The notes under the pieces: model-generated
Database searches by the model: none
What the model was told of the DNA's origin: nothing
What the model saw: the letters and a program-made list of their open reading frames with translations, nothing else
Program-made: the position numbers and the translations under genes
DNA from: an uncultured Chloroflexota bacterium
GTDB lineage: Bacteria; Chloroflexota; Dehalococcoidia; SAR202; UBA11138
DNA length: 6,537 nt
Assembly: GCA_913046025.1 (NCBI GenBank)
Contig: CAJWRP010000132.1
Location: 1 to 6,537, forward strand
Direction of reading: 5' to 3'
Shown here: positions 6,085 to 6,537 of the stretch, piece by piece
Layout of the letters: each line of letters starts with the position of its first letter
How positions within the stretch are numbered: the first letter of the stretch is position 1

Positions 6085-6090
6085 GGAGGG
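6085..6090 (+). promoter_or_regulatory. Ribosome binding site of the YuiB-like gene
   Basis: GGAGGG lies 9 nt before the ATG at 6100. No clear promoter was seen between the preceding terminator and this site, so the gene may depend on partial read-through or on a promoter I could not recognise. Confidence 0.6.
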
Positions 6091-6099
6091 TAACCAATA

Positions 6100-6417
6100 A
6101 TGTCAATAATACAACTTGCAATATCCATGCTGCTGTTCTTCGTCCTGTTCTATGGGATCAGCTTCATACTGAATATGATCCTGAAGATGACATGGCTGAT
6201 GGTGGGCGTATACCCCTTCATCGTCCTGCTCATCGTGGATGGCATCTCATCAGCGGAATATTTTACAAATACATCTGAAGCCTTCAGCACCCTTGGGGAG
6301 AGGCTTGTGAATCTGCATCCGGCGGATATGATGATGCTCGGGAGCGGACTCGTCGGGACGATCCTTGCCGGGATGACGATCCGCTACTTGCGCAAAGCCG
6401 GGTATCAGATGTTCTAG
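6100..6417 (+). CDS. yuiB: YuiB-like small membrane protein
   Basis: This 105-residue integral membrane protein matches the length and pattern of Bacillus YuiB (PF14068-type), a family of unknown function found in Bacillales. Hydrophobic helices are visible at about 4-28 (LLFFVLFYGISFILNMIL), 31-47 (TWLMVGVYPFIVLLIVD) and 77-95 (MMMLGSGLVGTILAGMTI). Between the second and third there is a soluble loop (SSAEYFTNTSEAFSTLGERL). The C-terminus RYLRKAGYQMF is basic and probably cytoplasmic. In Bacillus and relatives yuiB lies near a type II NADH dehydrogenase gene (yumB) and a leucyl aminopeptidase gene (yuiE). The fragment upstream and the partial gene downstream fit that neighbourhood. The stop codon overlaps the SD of the next gene. 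Confidence 0.75.
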   Translation: MSIIQLAISMLLFFVLFYGISFILNMILKMTWLMVGVYPFIVLLIVDGISSAEYFTNTSEAFSTLGERLVNLHPADMMMLGSGLVGTILAGMTIRYLRKAGYQMF

Positions 6418-6421
6418 GAGG
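6416..6421 (+). promoter_or_regulatory. Shine-Dalgarno overlapping the yuiB stop codon
   Basis: AGGAGG begins inside the TAG stop of the YuiB-like gene and precedes two adjacent ATGs (6426 and 6429) by 4 and 7 nt. The second has the better spacing. This suggests co-translation of the two genes. Confidence 0.65.
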
Positions 6422-6428
6422 ATAAATG

Positions 6429-6537
6429 ATGGAATTTCAATATCGCGGCAAATATGTCGCAACAGAGGAACCGATCATCATCGGGCTGCCGCATGAGCCG
6501 GCCCGTATGGAGAATTATGAAGAAGAGGACACACTGC
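6429..6537 (+). CDS. Start of a gene cut by the window edge, possibly leucyl aminopeptidase
   Basis: Only 36 codons are present (MEFQYRGKYVATEEPIIIGL, then PHEPARMENYEEEDTL), and the frame runs off the end. A short hydrophobic strand followed by G-[LI]-P (EEPIIIGLPHEP) and an acidic stretch resembles the N-terminus of Staphylococcaceae leucyl aminopeptidases. The usual Firmicute neighbourhood of YuiB also supports that. With so little sequence the assignment is tentative. The gene lies 11 nt after the yuiB stop with an overlapping SD, so an operon is likely. ATG 6426 is an alternative start that adds one Met. Confidence 0.6.
   Translation, partial: MEFQYRGKYVATEEPIIIGLPHEPARMENYEEEDTL

Noticed and set aside
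5955..6278. Plus-strand 107-codon frame overlapping the hybrid ORF and the YuiB-like gene
   Set aside because: It runs through a strong terminator and two better-supported genes in another frame.

Overview
The window holds two blocks of apparently different origin. Positions 1 to about 5925 look like one compact bacterial genome with mixed base composition, strong Shine-Dalgarno sites and frequent GTG/TTG starts. From family resemblance alone it recalls deep-branching environmental Chloroflexota (Dehalococcoidia/SAR202-like). From about 5940 to the end, the genes look like a Bacillales or Staphylococcaceae-type Firmicute. Neither taxonomic guess was tested by a search.

Left block. On the minus strand, a cyclase/kynurenine-formamidase-like metal hydrolase (515-1153) overlaps by 8 nt a 159-residue protein of unknown function (43-522). 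Divergent from them, mtaB (1255-2580, plus) has a good sigma70-type promoter in the short shared intergenic region and ends at a perfect bidirectional terminator. That terminator also serves the convergent metallo-beta-lactamase-fold gene (2681-3517, minus), in which all three expected His ligands of the first zinc site are replaced. A gap of 734 bp (3518-4251) follows. It has no convincing protein gene but holds a candidate minus-strand promoter placed exactly upstream of a potential structured RNA. Next, on the minus strand, is a class III PLP enzyme of the glutamate-1-semialdehyde aminomutase type (4252-5535). It starts at a TTG with a strong SD and has an extended -10 promoter.

Right block. 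A GTG-started 86-residue ORF (5768-6028) begins as the N-terminal domain of a leucyl aminopeptidase and ends as what looks like the C-terminal tail of a type II NADH dehydrogenase. The two are joined in frame around a K-G-K-K stretch. A rho-independent terminator, a YuiB-like three-helix membrane protein (6100-6417) and the first 36 codons of another gene (6429 to the edge) follow. That last gene resembles a Firmicute leucyl aminopeptidase.

The genes do not form one obvious pathway. I do not see a new defence, mobile or biosynthetic system. The observations most worth following are the hybrid junction near 5924-5947 (assembly chimera or real recombination), the zinc-site-depleted MBL protein, and the possible small RNA in the long intergenic region. 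No tRNA, rRNA, CRISPR array or insertion sequence was recognised.
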